64,000 nt of DNA from Paragorgia papillata. Taxonomy: Eukaryota; Cnidaria; Anthozoa; Scleralcyonacea; Coralliidae. The position numbers were made by a program, and so were the translations under genes. The stretch lies in the NCBI GenBank assembly GCA_035771165.1, contig JAWNZC010000469.1, positions 1,977,001-2,041,000 on the forward strand, in the 5' to 3' direction. Shown here one piece after another: positions 1-11,482 of this stretch (within the stretch, counting starts at the first letter, position 1; every line of letters begins with the position of its first letter). The notes below the pieces were generated by a model. It was given only the letters and a program-made list of their open reading frames with translations, was not told the origin of the DNA and did no database searches.

Positions 1-53
1 AAACATTAAAACAATCAGATCTAGCAGCCATTGACAGTCATGCTACTATTTAG

Positions 54-92
54 TTTGACGTCATTTGACGTCATTATTCAAGATGGCGCCAC
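54..92. promoter_or_regulatory. Double CRE plus YY1-like module downstream of gene A
   Basis: Two tandem TTGACGTCA sites (CREB/ATF-type palindromes, 56-64 and 65-73) are followed by AAGATGGCGCC (about 79-90), which resembles a YY1 site. The module lies about 200 bp past the stop codon of gene A and recurs at the same place beside B (about 11738-11775), D (about 32249-32285) and E (about 47605-47645, one CRE mutated). Beside F only the YY1-like half remains (about 56134-56154). The motif matches are read directly. Promoter activity is an inference. It could start a transcript divergent from, or antisense to, the TRIM-TLDc gene. Confidence 0.4.
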
Positions 93-294
93 TCGTGCTG
101 AAATTAGCTTATACTCGCACATAATCGTTTTGAAAAGTAAATTATTTTTAAATTTCTTACAAGGCATTTTCAAAATAGACGAAGACGTTGACAACATTTT
201 GATGCCAACTTGTTCAAATAGTCGGAGATGCCTTTTTGACATTTTCGATTGGATTTTGATATGAGCGTGCGTAATGTGTTATCAGCGGTATTAC

Positions 295-3200
295 TCAGTA
301 AAATACTTCTATTTCAGTTGGAGTAAAGTTGTAACTTCCAGCCAGAAGAGATTTGGTTTGTGCAGAGCCAGGTTGGTATCCTGGGGGTAATTGATATGAG
401 TAGCCAAGGTCGGAGAATGATTCTTGATTGTGATTGGAGTTATCACTGATGCGGAAATCATGACCTCGACCAAACCATGGTCCGTAGTTAGGATGGCTGC
501 AGATTGCATGTTGCTCGTCGTGAACGTCGCATTTGAATGCAGGTATGTCGTCTTTATTTTTTAACGAAAACAAAAACGAGGAGTTGGACTGTTTATAACC
601 TTTACCTGAAATAAAATGTAAAACATTTACTCCATGTGTTCATCATATTTTCCTTCACTTCATCAATGACTTTAAAAAACATTTTAAACTAAAACAAAGA
701 AAATTTTTAAAACAGTTCTGTCATTGAATTCTCTTGAATGTGCAGTTTTAGCAGAACATTATAATTTTCTACACGTTTGATATAAAATACAGAAATATAG
801 AAAAAAAATTCAACTTCTAAAAACTAAAGTAAGGTTTCATTTGTTTAAAGTGTATATTTACTACTAAATATACTAATATGCTGTAATTACAATTAAATAT
901 ACTATTATAATTATTTCTTTCACTACTCTAAATTATTTTATTGTTATAGTCAAAATGGAAATACCTTCCCACTTCTTCTTCTGTAGTTTGTTGTGTATTA
1001 CTGTATTTCTGTAGCCACTACCAAAGCATGAGAAATATTTTTTGTTGAAAACTGTACATATAAATAGTATAATTTAGCTTTAAATGGTATTTATTGATAA
1101 TACAATGGATGCTTATCCCAAATTGATACCAAGAGACGAATATACATCAAGAATTGGTGACTTTCATCACTAGACTTTCCTCATGCTTCAGTAGCAGCTA
1201 CAGAAATACAGTAATACACAACCAACTACAGAAGTGGAAGTGGGAAGGTATTTTATATTGACTGTGCAAATTTAATATTTTTTTTAAATTATCATGTGTG
1301 GTCCTGATTCAAACTTGCATACTAAACTATCAGGAAGTCGCTGCATTTTTCATTTTTACAAAAATATCAATATTTTGGCCTATAATAGAAAATACTTTTT
1401 ATGACTTTTTGAATCTTGTGCTGCAACCTATGCTGTTAACTCATTGCTGCCTTGGATGTCTGAGGGTTCTCCTTTTGATGAGTAAAATCATCTGGTATTA
1501 GCCAGAGTGAAACAATAAAGGCGTCATTTTGGCTGGCTCAGGTATCCATTAGGTTTGATGTAAGAAGGAAATTGGATGTATTTTATCTGCCAACCGACTA
1601 TAAACATATTTCCTTTTTGAAAATGTAGAATACTTAACATCGGACACCTCCACAGAGATAAAATCTTAATCCAGGATAGCCTGGGTAACTTGTGTATTAA
1701 GGCTTGGGTGCTTGGCATGCTTTTACCCATGCAGCAGTCCTACAGATGGCCACTTTTAAAAATGTTTCAACAGTGACTTTTAGCATGAACAACCTCGGCA
1801 AAATATCATCTTCAAAGAACAACAACAAAGGTTTTTCCCTTTCTGATGTTTCTTGATTTCTGTCAGCTGTTGTTTTTTACTCGGGCTACCTGTGGTAGAA
1901 CGAGTCTAGGTTTTGGCTCCGTTTGTTTTTATTTTTTTTCGCCACACAAAATTGCAAAATTGTGCAATACCTCCCATATATGGAGCCTAGACTTCGAGTG
2001 TTCGATCGCTTTGAAAATTCATCGACAGTCATGTTCCTATTCTGTGGAACTTTGTATCAAGCACATCACTGATCAACCATATAAGCAACTTATTTGGAAA
2101 ACCTACCAACAATTTCGTCAAAGGAAAAGCTGGCTGAAGCTGTTGCATCCAAGTGGCAACCGAACAACCGACAACGATATACAGTATATTTTTCTCATGG
2201 CTAACAATCTGGATCTTTATATTGGCACTGCGATGTTCATAGGTTTCAACTTGGCTTACAAAATCCAAGATGTGAGAACACAAGGAACATTCATGAAGAT
2301 GACAGACTTTGAGGAAACAGTTTGTTGACTGACATAATTACTAAACAAGTTTTATATTTGTTATGCTGAGTAGGAAGCTTGTATACACAATTACACATGT
2401 ATGTAATAGATAAAGCATGAGCAGCTGATCTGTATCTGATTTACAAGGCGAGCTGCAAGCGAGCTGTAGTAAATCACATATAGATTGGCTGCGAATGCTT
2501 TATCGTACTTATCAAATGGACGCATCTAAATAGCCATGTTTTCAAACTATTTTTCAAATTGGAGTGATTTTAGCTAAGTAAATTGAGGGAAAAGTTTATG
2601 TAAGCTTAAAATCAGGACAAATCTGTATGCGATTTACAGATATTGATTAAACATTAATTTATTTTGAATTCTCCTTATGAATTATTAATGAATTTGATAA
2701 GTTCGATGTACCATTTGTGTTTTTACTGACTGTTGATTGTCTTGAGTTTGAGATGGGTGATGGACAGTAGCTTTTAATATTGATCCATTAGGATTTATAT
2801 TCAATGTTGTTAGTGCTTTGAACCTAGAGTATGTAATTTTGTCACAAGTATGTTATCCATATCTTGATGTTCATTTTGATATAAATTTTGATGCTTAGAT
2901 TGAGTAAAAATATATTCATCATAAAAATAACTTTGAACCAGTCATGTTCCTCATACACATACAGTAATACTTTAATGACATATCAGCCATTATAACGTCA
3001 ACAGCCTAGGCTTCAGGATCACCTAAATTCTAGACACTTTGACAATTCAGGATAATCCTGTTCACCAATGTGAAGTATGCACCACATTCAGCCTTCGATC
3101 TGATCTTCCCCGGCCCACTCCCACCTCTTAGCTCATGCGTTATAGAGACCTCCACATTTTTCCAGTAGCCCGAGTGAACACCTGACCCAGGTGTCTTGTT

Positions 3201-5773
3201 TAAATATTGTACAAGTTTTGTTACTTATTTTTGTCAACACATGCAGATATGATGATTGGTTCTTTCAATTACGTCCACCAAAAATTTTTCATGCCCTTGT
3301 GCACCAAATTTTAAAATTTTTTTGATGCTCAGTAGTTGAACCCTGGCTACATACAAAAGCCTGAAGCTTGTGTGCAGCTGTGCTGACTAATTCCATAGAA
3401 AGTGATGATAAAGATTTTCTATGACAGACTATGTATGTGTTTATAGTATGGTGTTGAAACATTTTTGAACAATTTTGAAGTTAAGAATATACCTGCCCAG
3501 CTCTGGTCTGTGTATCCACCACAAATACAATGCCCAACTTTCACTAAAGTCACTGTAGGTCCCTTATTGTCACAACATCTGTGAAAATCTTGTCCACCAC
3601 ATCCATCTCTGGTAGCTCGATAACAACGACGCCATTGAAACTGATCATCCAACCATTCTTTCATTTGATTTTTATAATTATTTTCCCCTTTCAGAATGAT
3701 GGAGTTACTCAATAAATGACCAGGTATAGAATGACCAGCTAAATAAAGTTACACATAATTAATTTAAACAATCTTTAAAGTTTATATCATCAACTGTTTT
3801 TAATCATGGACTTTCTATTACAAATATCAGTATATTTCCAGCCAGTTTGAACATTCACTTTTCCAAATTTTGTTAAGAATTATTACACACCATATCTCTT
3901 CTCCTAAGCCCCCTACCCCTCTCCCCAATTACACCCTCCTTCTAGTAACCCTCTACTAAATGAAACAAATTAAGCCCCACCCTACATTAAAGCCCCCAAC
4001 ACACACCACTGTCTACAATAACGTCATTAATAGAAAATCATTTACAGCATTTTTGTCACTCCCATTCTTCTAATAAGCCCCCTCCCTCTAATAAGCCCCC
4101 TCCCTCTAATAAGCCCCCTCCCTCTAAATAACCCCCTCCCTCTAATAAGCCCCTCCCTCTAATAAGCCCCCTCCCTCTAATAACCCCCTCCCTCTAATAA
4201 GCCCCCCTCCCTCTAATACCCCTCCCTCTAATACCCCTCCCTCTAATAAGCCCCCCTCCCTCTAATACCCCCTCCCTCTAATAAGCACCCCTCCCTCTAA
4301 TAAGCCCTCCTCCCTCTAATAAGCCACCCCTCCCTCTAATAAGCCACCCCTCCCTCTAATAAGCCCTCCTCCGTCTAATAACCCCCCTCCTTCTAATATG
4401 CCCTCCTCCTTCTAATAAGCCCCCCTCCCTCTAATACCCCTCCCTCTAATACCCCTCCCTCTAATAAGCCCCCCTCCCTCTAATACCCCCTCCCTCTAAT
4501 AAGCCCTCCTCCCTCTAATAAGCCACCCCTCCCTCTAATAAGCCACCCCTCCCTCTAATAAGCCCCTCCCCCTCTAATAAGCCACCCCTCCCCTTTAATA
4601 AGTTCCCCCTTGACAACAGTAATCATGTCATTCTATGATCTTACCTATTTCTCCCAATTTCTCCAGAATATCATCAACATCCAAGTCATCTATTTTCTCG
4701 TTTTCATATTCAATCTTGCCATCATGTGCAGGCTTCAAATTCTTTGGACTCTCATTCTTGACATGTTCAATATTTTCTTCAATCATCTTCTGAGAGGAAA
4801 GTACTTCTTCAATGCTGCCTTTCTCCAAAAGACTCCTTGGTAGACCAACTGAGTTATTCACCTTATCAACATAACTCTTTATGCCATCCTGTTGTTTGCT
4901 CAGATCTGTGTGCATTTCATTATAAATCTTGTCTACTTCGTTAATCATAAGCTGAGCTTTCTCGTCTAGCTTCTCCGCGACTTTTTTCAAGATGTCTTCT
5001 TTTTGTTGAGTGATTCTGGCCTTGACCTTCTTGGCGTTCTCTTCAAGGAAGTGTGTGACCTTGCTGATGGCTTCCAGTGCTTCCTTGCCCTCAGATAATT
5101 TCTCGTCTAAAGTGGCACAGCCTGATCGTAATGCCGCTCGTTGCTTTTCAGCTACTTCGTCAACCGAGAGACATGCATGATTTTGTTTGATGTGATTCAA
5201 GAGCATACAATGACTACAGATCAGTTCTTTGCATGTCTCGCAATAGAACTCAAGGGTCTTGTTCTCATGTTTCTTGCAGTAAAGTTTTGCTCTGATCTTG
5301 CCTTGGTTCTCAGCTTGACTCAACTCGTTTATTGATAGCACAGTGTGTTTCTTGTTGCTTGGCCAGCTTTCATGAGCTTCGAAACATTTTTCGCACATGA
5401 ACATCTCGCAAGTTGTACATCGACTGGCGGCTGGCTGTTGGCAACGAGAACATTTAGAGACCTTTGCTCGTCGTTGAATCGCCATGACGTCTAACGTATT
5501 TCGGATAAAATGACTGCTCGCCATTCCTGCTACTTCATCTTTTGGTTTCAGATTAAATTCTGACCGACATGTCGGACAGTTGAATACTTCAATCTCTTTA
5601 CCAGCTGCTTCCTCACGATGGCGTTTTACAAACTTCTCTAAACAGATTTTGCAAAACGAGTGTAAGCAAGGCATTATTGTTCGTGGTTCGTTCAAAGTTT
5701 CTAAGCAAATGGAACATGTCAGTAAGGATTCTAGTTGATCAACTAGAACGGCGTCGGTTGAAGAAATAGCCAT
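295..5773 (-). CDS. TRIM-TLDc protein, gene A (three exons, intact)
   Basis: Exons on the minus strand are 5773-4645, 3738-3493 and 605-295, all joined in phase 1 with GT-AG borders, giving 561 residues. RING ligands are C20, C23, C36, H38, C41, C44, C66 and C69. B-box 1 covers about 108-143, B-box 2 about 166-206, a coiled coil about 210-320, and a TLDc domain about 385-560 ending in EIEVFY. RING and B-box proteins are usually E3 ubiquitin ligases. TLDc domains occur in OXR1 and NCOA7, which bind V-ATPase. The ATG at 5773 is chosen because the in-frame codon upstream is TTG and all copies share this ATG. The coiled coil is type I, as in gene C. In the TLDc core, the tryptophan of the DGW motif is replaced by cysteine. 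The fusion is certain from the splice phases. A role in stress or immunity is inferred. Confidence 0.85.
606..3492 (-). other. Intron 2 of gene A
   Basis: This long AT-rich intron contains the shared MITE at 945-1262 and no recognisable coding exon. A 160-codon open frame at 1846-2328 is not conserved: the equivalent frame in unit B is broken, and unit E diverges within it. The last part (about 2990-3400) is also found in unit E (about 49860-50280). Confidence 0.6.
945..1262. mobile_element. MITE inside intron 2, shared by all minus-strand units
   Basis: The ends are inverted copies of each other: GTCAAAATGGAAATACCTTC at the left and the reverse complement of that type at the right, followed by a longer arm around TTTGTTGTGTATTACTGTAT (960-1015) pairing with 1195-1250. 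The same insertion sits at the same place in B (about 12645-12952), D, E and F, so it predates those duplications. Gene C has an intron 2 of only 294 bp and lacks it. Confidence 0.7.
4068..4605. repeat. CCCTCCCTCTAATAAGC minisatellite in intron 1 of gene A
   Basis: About thirty imperfect copies of a 15-18 bp unit, CCCCTCCCTCTAATAAG, fill the middle of intron 1. Unit length varies by loss of AAG or gain of C. A shorter, degenerate version on the opposite strand lies in intron 1 of gene C (about 21640-21785). This supports A and C being the closest pair. The intron 1 of D, E and F is unrelated. Confidence 0.9.
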
Positions 5774-6240
5774 TGTAGACAACGTTTTCTTCAAAAAGTG
5801 TAGTAGTCTTAATCAGCAAGCAAAACTGGAAATCGTTTGGCTCAGTTCACGTCTTGCAAATCTTTCTTTCGGTTTCACAATAGTCAGTTCTCGGTAAATG
5901 GTAATATGATTCCTTATTTCACGCTGTGATTGGTATTCCGGTGTATATTTCCATATTCTTATATAGCCTAATATTATTTCATTGGAGGAGTCCGCCCTGG
6001 CCTGCACCACATGCATACCAGTACATGCGTATTAAACAGTACCTAGCAACGCGATTAGGTACAAAAGCTTTCTTTTTATCTTAATTTAACGTGTAAAGCA
6101 AGGCGATATAACACAAGCGGTTTTATTTACATGTGCGACTACACTTAAAGATGCATTCAACGATGACTTATTCCTGCATTTCATTATGTTAAACACCGCA
6201 ATATAACCGGTCTCACGATACCTGGGGGGGGGGGGGGGGG
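5774..6240 (-). promoter_or_regulatory. Upstream region of gene A
   Basis: This region is conserved upstream of A, C, D and E, and partly of F. It contains CCTAGCAAC at 6042-6050, which reads GTTGCTAGG on the gene strand and matches an RFX-type X-box half site, together with AT-rich TATA-like stretches (about 5945-5975) and a CCAAT-type ATTGG. A lacks about 20 bp present in D and E before the ATTGG. A poly-G run (about 6222-6240) ends the conserved part. Promoter function is inferred from position and conservation among paralogues. Confidence 0.5.
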
Positions 6241-6332
6241 GTATTAAACGAACGAACAAACGAATTAAATCTTATTACATCATGGTAACACATGAAAAGT
6301 ATTTTTACTGTTGCCTTTAGGATGTTATTATA

Positions 6333-7375
6333 TCATCATCATCATCACAACCACTATCGATCATCACCACCAGTGCCATCATCATTATCACCACCATCAT
6401 CAATCAACACCATCATCAATCATCACCAGCACTACCACTACTATTACCACCTCTACCACCATTACCACCACCACTATTGCCACCATATAACCATCACACC
6501 ACCACCACCTTTACCACCACTACCACCATTACCACCACCAGCACTATTACCACCACTACTATTGCCACCACCACCTTTACCACCACCACTATTGCCACCA
6601 TATAACCATCACACCACCACGACCATTACCACCACCACCACCATTACCACCACCATTACCACCACCACCACCATTACCACCACCACCATTACCACCACCA
6701 GCACTATTGCCACCACTACTATTGCCACCACCACTATTGCCACCATATAACCATCACCACCACCATTACCACCACCTTTACCACCACTATTACCACCACC
6801 ATTACCACCACTATTACCACCCCCATTACCACCACTATTACCACCACTATTACCACCACCATTACCACCACTATTACCACCACTATTACCAGCACCACCA
6901 TTACCACCACCACCATTACCACCAACAGCACTATTACCACCACTACTATTGCCACCACTACTATTGCCACCACCACTATTGCCACCACCACTATTGCCAC
7001 CATATAACCATCACCACCATTACCACCACCTTTACCACCACTATTACCACCACCATTACCACCACTATTACCACCCCCATTACCACCACTATTACCACCA
7101 CCATTACCACCACTATTACCACCACCATTACCACCACTATTACCACCACCATTACCATTACCACCACCAGCACTATTACCACCAATACTATTGCCACCAA
7201 CACCTTTACCACCACCACTATTGCCACCATATAACCATCACACCACCACCACCATTACCACCATTACCACCACCACCATTACCACCACCAGCACTATTAC
7301 CACCACTACTATTGCCACCACCACTATTGCCACCACCACTATTGCCACCCCCATTACCACCACTATTACACTGCT
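6333..7375. repeat. ACC/ATT-rich simple repeat with higher-order copies
   Basis: A run of ACC, ACT and ATT triplets is punctuated by CTATTGCCACCATATAACCA (about 6473, 6593, 6738, 6993, 7220). The last three lie about 230-255 bp apart, so the array has a higher-order period. The long open frames here (His/Tyr- or Thr-rich) are artefacts of triplet repeats. The repeat takes the place of the CCATCA array found in the other spacers. Confidence 0.9.
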
Positions 7376-7470
7376 AAATAACTAAGTATGTTTAAGTAGT
7401 AACAGTTGATATTTTACTTAAAAGATTACGTAAAACACAACAAAATCTACCTAACTTCCCAAGTTGAAAG
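7365..7470. repeat. Fragment of unit spacer, empty site for the 183-bp MITE
   Basis: The stretch CACTGCTAAATAACTAAGTA and the following 80 bp match the spacer beside units E and F (45165-45440 and 54133-54400), but without the 183-bp MITE those carry after CTGCTAAA. It is therefore an unoccupied site. The match stops at about 7470, at a 1.9-kb insertion, and the unit resumes at 9363. Confidence 0.75.
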
Positions 7471-7570
7471 AAATTTCAAAAACTCATTAATAATTCATGA
7501 GGAAAACACAAAGGAAATCAGTACCATGTCCGTGGTTTTATACCTGATAAAACTTCTTGACGTCAGAAAG

Positions 7571-7680
7571 AATACTAATGAACATACAATTTTATATAAA
7601 GAATACTAATGAACATACAATTTTATATAAAGAATACTAATGAACATACAATTTTATATAAAGAATACTAATGAACATAA
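7571..7680. repeat. Short tandem repeat, about 3.5 copies
   Basis: GAATACTAATGAACATACAA followed by TTTTATATAAA is repeated head to tail about three and a half times with almost no differences. The low divergence suggests recent expansion. Confidence 0.9.
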
Positions 7681-7719
7681 CATCCAATAACGAATCGTTT
7701 TTGTAGCCATTCAAAACAC

Positions 7720-8030
7720 TCCCATCACGTGTTTTATCAGATCTAAAACACTCGGGCTGCGCCCTCGTGGTTTTAAATCTGATAAAACACTCCTGCTCGT
7801 GTTTTAAATAGTACTTCAAAAACTCATTAATAATTCATGAGCAAATCGTCAAATCAGAGCTTGTAAATCGGTCACATGCACGCCTGTTTATACCCGATAA
7901 AGTATGATTATTCACCGGGATGACAATAGATCTCGTTATCAAACCTTTGCTCTTATTAATATTCTTTATATAAAACATACTAATAAGGATCCTTATTAGT
8001 ATGCTTTATATAAAGAATACTAATAAGCAA
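7720..8030. mobile_element. Two palindromic MITE fragments
   Basis: At about 7725-7810, CACGTGTTTTATCAGATCTA pairs with the reverse complement TAAATCTGATAAAACACTCC across a short GC-rich loop. At about 7958-8030, TTAGTATGCTTTATATAAAG pairs with the mirrored sequence around GGATCC. A close relative of the first lies at 9265-9358. Confidence 0.6.
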
Positions 8031-8375
8031 CAAAACGTAATTCATCACAACATTAATCACACAAACAAATCAGTTTAATTCTTTATTTCAGACCATCATG
8101 CAATCAAACACTTCATTTAAGTTTCAAGATAACACAGTTCTATATCTCAATTTCCATGAAATAACTTACTTTTCGACAAAATTAAACGTACAGTTATTGA
8201 AAACAGATCTAGTAAGGGTCTCTCTTACATACATATGATCGTCTGGTAATGGAATATTGCACAACACATCATCAGGAACTTCAAACTTAACGTCTGGCGC
8301 CATAAGCGAATCCGTTTAAACTAACTGCACGACTTGCCTCAGCCTCTTCATTTCGCCTTATACCTTGAGGCGGAC

Positions 8376-9111
8376 CTAAGGTATATTATACCTCAGATCT
8401 CTATGTTCTTTTGCTCGAATGCCAAAAAGTTTTCCGTTATAAAAATAAATGGTATGTAGCAATGACTGTGCTGTCGAACATCCAAGAAGATTTTTCTCCC
8501 ACAAAATCTTCTCTTCTTCTTCGCTAATGCCTTCTCTTTCAGGTTTCTTCATTTTCAGGTGGACACCTTCTACATTACTTTCTCTCATTTGTGCGTCCAA
8601 AGCCCGTCTAAAAGTGCTCAGTCTAACATAAAAATAAAAGAAATGTCAAGATAATCGTACATTCTGTGCTCTAGTTCTAAACGTTGATACACCTCTTACA
8701 AGGAAACATTACCTTTGCTCGTTCTTATTCAATATCTTTACAGCATCTGATCCATTACAGTCTTCTACATGCCGCGAAATGCCACAACAAATACTATATA
8801 ACGAACGCGAAGGATATCGCTCTCCGTTATCTGTAGACACTTCTTCTACGAACTTCGTTAACCAAAAATTTAGCGATTCGGCGCTCATGTCAGCGACATC
8901 AGTGCCCAGATCGTCGACTTTAGTCACATCAACTTTGAAGCCAACTTGTTCTTCAAGACACCTCTTATTGCCCCTCGCCTCCTGCCATTCTCTAAAAATC
9001 TTGACGGCCCATTTAGTTACTGAGCGAGTTGATCTTGGTACGGCATCATCAAGCATTTTTTTTTCCCTCTTCGGCAGTTTTCGCTTCACGAAACTTTCTC
9101 TTCGAAGCCAT
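8376..9111 (-). pseudogene. Crypton-type tyrosine recombinase N-terminal part (QRICH1/ZMYM-like), truncated
   Basis: Two exons on the minus strand, 9111-8713 and 8622-8376, are joined with GT-AG borders in matching phase. The product has WAVKIFREW, then LNFWLTKFVEEV, YPSRSLYSICCGISRH, and in exon 2 FRRALDAQMRES, EEEEKILWEKNLLG, and a YFYNGKLFGIRAKEHRDLR stretch. This order is typical of the Crypton-derived domain of QRICH1, ZMYM2 and KCTD1-like proteins. The catalytic tyrosine-recombinase domain is missing: the frame stops soon after EHRDLR. A one-base change in a run of nine A residues near the start shifts the frame after about 19 codons from the ATG at 9111. It is a dead fragment, moved with the insertion at 7470-9362. 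Confidence 0.7.
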
Positions 9112-9264
9112 CGTACAAACTACAATTCGTATATCGCATTCACGCCCTAAGATTCCATGCATCGTAATTTCGTCGTGTTTTAGCATAATCTCTTTATTCA
9201 ATTCCTTGGAGATCTTTCAGTCTATTAGTCTATTGTTTCGAGATTCCTTTTTGAAGCTGTTCAA

Positions 9265-9358
9265 TAAACTCGCATCACGTGTTTTATCGGGTCAAAAACC
9301 ACTCGGGCTACGCCCTCGTGGTTTTAAACCCGATAAAACACTGCTGCTCGTTTATTAA
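9265..9358. mobile_element. Palindromic MITE fragment at the end of the Crypton insertion
   Basis: CACGTGTTTTATCGGGTCAA pairs with TTAAACCCGATAAAACACTG around ACTCGGGCTACGCCCTCGTG. It is related to the copy at 7725-7810, so both ends of the 1.9-kb insertion carry the same palindrome family. Confidence 0.6.
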
Positions 9359-9799
9359 ACATTACATAAACGTGTTTAAAAATAAGCCGTTAAAATGTTG
9401 TTTTTCTACCTCGTAAAAACATATAACAAACTGCGAGAAATGCCTCTTAACAGACTTAAGTTAAAATCAAATAATTTTCCAAAAGGCTTCTGGAGGAATC
9501 GCGTTTTCCGTTCGGAATATTTTTGAGTTGGTGCTCTCCTTTTGAAATTTCTAGATCCGCTCCTAAGAGCTTTAGTTTGTGATGTTTTCTGTGTGCTGTT
9601 GCACTGTTTTAAATTTTTGTTAAACTTTTTTTTTTTTTTTTTGGTTTTTCTTTACTCTGTAAGAGTTAGAACTGGGATTATATAGAGTAAGGGTTATAAG
9701 ACAACGTTTTAGGGTTGGTTGGGATAGGATTTTGTTCAACGACATGACCTAGGTTCTTTATAAGCGTAAACAATTCAGTGCTGCGTACGTAGTGTTTTG

Positions 9800-10020
9800 G
9801 ATAATAGTAAAGTGAAAAGGTAGCAAACTGCCGAGATTTGAGAAACGAAATACTGACGTTTCGAGCGCAGCCCTGGATCAGAGTTTACTCAAGAAAACTG
9901 ATAAAGGGTACCACTCGAACTGACATCAATTATTCGTTACTGTCATAAAAGGCTCTGCTCGAAACATCAGTTTTTCGTTTTTAAAATCTCGTCAGCTTGC
10001 CATCTTTTCGTTTTATTAAG
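9800..10020. mobile_element. MITE with CGAAACGTCAG-type arms in unit flank
   Basis: One arm (about 9815-9892) contains GACGTTTCGAGCGCAGCCCT. The other (about 9948-10012) contains GGCTCTGCTCGAAACATCAG. They are inverted copies flanked by AGCAAACTGCCGAGATTT and its complement. The same element is at about 30710-30910, 45915-46115 and 54880-55070, at the same place in D, E and F. Confidence 0.65.
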
Positions 10021-10027
10021 CCTGTTT

Positions 10028-10182
10028 TCCAGTCATGGCAGAAACTGGCTTGCAGCTCGCAGCGAGTACTTGCATCTAATTAAAAAGAAGTCAGAGTGAA
10101 AAACAAGCACTGTGAGTTAGTTTTAATTAGATGTAAGTACTCGCATTGAGCTGCGAGTCAGTTTCTGCCATGACTGGAAAAG
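10028..10182. mobile_element. Foldback MITE, 155 bp
   Basis: The left arm TTTCCAGTCATGGCAGAAAC and the following 37 bp pair with the right arm that ends in CAGTTTCTGCCATGACTGGA. Copies lie at equivalent positions of D (about 30920-31080), E (about 46130-46285) and F (about 55085-55240). Confidence 0.75.
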
Positions 10183-10334
10183 AGGCTTTATAGGTTCTGC
10201 TTAGTCTGCTTCGCAGAGATCTCTTCGGCTCCAACACAAGGAATAGCAAGTTTAGAATATAGAGGGCCTTATAGGCAATGTAGAAAACTAGAAATACAAA
10301 ACGAAAATGTTTAAAAGGTTAGTGTACTGCTGAA

Positions 10335-10560
10335 TTGAAATACTCATTAAGGAGGACTAACGTTTTTAGCGTAGGTCCTTCGTGAAAAAGAAATTTGTAC
10401 TGAAATAAACGTATATACAATATTCTTTTAAATTTCACTACACTATTTCTTTCTCTCCATCCCCCCCCCCCCCCCCCTCTCTCTCTCCCTCTCTCTCTGA
10501 TGAAAGATCTTCACTCAAAACGGTTAGACATGCTTCGTGAGTATATTTCAGCTGTATTCC
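10335..10560. mobile_element. MITE with poly-C / CT-rich core
   Basis: The left arm (about 10340-10385: TACTCATTAAGGAGGACTAA, AGCGTAGGTCCTTCGT) pairs with the right arm (about 10498-10552: GATGAAAGATCTTCACTCAA, GTGAGTATATTTCAGC). The core carries a C homopolymer and CT repeats whose length differs among units (31358-31398, 46562-46590, 55521-55561). Confidence 0.6.
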
Positions 10561-11482
10561 AACTTTTTAAAAGAATCCCCCGACTGTTTGAACAAGTAGA
10601 CATGAAAATGTTGGCAATGTCGTCTATCTTGAAAATGCGTTGAATTTTATCATTTTACCATCTTGAATGATGACGTGAAATGGCTGCAAGCGAAGAGCAG
10701 CATGACTACTAGACGTGATTGTTGAAAAAGATTATATTTCGATAGCTTCAGACTGACTTTTTCTCATAATAAGAAGCCTAATGACCTTTTGATTTAAAAC
10801 TGATCTAAGATTAGAGAATTAGGATTAGAGGGTTAGGATTAGTATTGTCACAATGTCACTGTGAGGTCAATAAACCAATTTCTTCCATGGTTGTTTTCGT
10901 GTTTTATTCAACTCTTTTTCGTCGGTGGATATTCCCAGTGAGGAGTAAAATCGTCTGGCGTTATCCCAGAGTAAAATACGTAAGACTTGAGAGTCGAATG
11001 CCGCTTAGAAATGGTTAAGAGAAAGGTGTGAAAGTTAATTTTCTTCCTCTAAAACGTTTTCCAGTGTAGATTTGTGCTTCCTTCTAGTTCCTTGCATAGC
11101 TCTAGTGTCAGTGCTGATAATTGAAAAGTTGTTTTTTTACATTTGCAGCGTGTCTGTATCTGCCATCCGGAAAAAAATTAGATTTACCGTAAAAAGTGGA
11201 AACTTAATCCAAATTAGAATTTCGGAACTTACTAGGACAAATATTTCTTCGCTCCTGAGAACTTTGAACTAATACTTTTCAATACTAACGAGTAACACCA
11301 GGGCTGAGGAAAGAACTAAAGAATAAAACACAAATCTACACCGCAAAATGTTTTAGAAAGGAAAGATATAATTTTTTATAGCTTTTTCCTATCAGGTCAC
11401 GTCAAATTTCGATGTTCCAAACTTTTAGTTTTAGATAAATTTTTTAAAAAACAAAAACATTAAAACATATCTAGCAGTCATT

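Larger units (their letters stand above)
1..6330 (-). repeat. Duplicated TRIM-TLDc unit A (3' part cut by window edge)
   Basis: This segment aligns by eye, in the same order, with units B, D, E and F: 3' flank, last exon, long intron 2 with an internal MITE, exon 2, intron 1, exon 1, upstream region, then a simple repeat. The window begins inside its 3' flank, at a point equivalent to about 11460 in unit B. Intron 1 here carries a minisatellite that D, E and F lack, which fits A belonging to a different subfamily. Confidence 0.85.
7470..9362. mobile_element. 1.9-kb insertion carrying a truncated Crypton-type gene
   Basis: In unit E the sequence GAAAGAAA runs directly into CATAAACGTG (about 45450-45461). 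Here the same two ends are separated by about 1.9 kb. The insert holds a 31-34 bp tandem repeat, several palindromic elements (7720-7815, 7958-8030, 9265-9358) and a two-exon gene fragment on the minus strand. No clean target duplication is visible, so it may be several nested insertions. Confidence 0.6.

Noticed and set aside
1846..2328. A 160-codon plus-strand frame in intron 2 of gene A
   Set aside because: The equivalent region in unit B carries frame-breaking changes and unit E diverges midway. No domain is recognisable.
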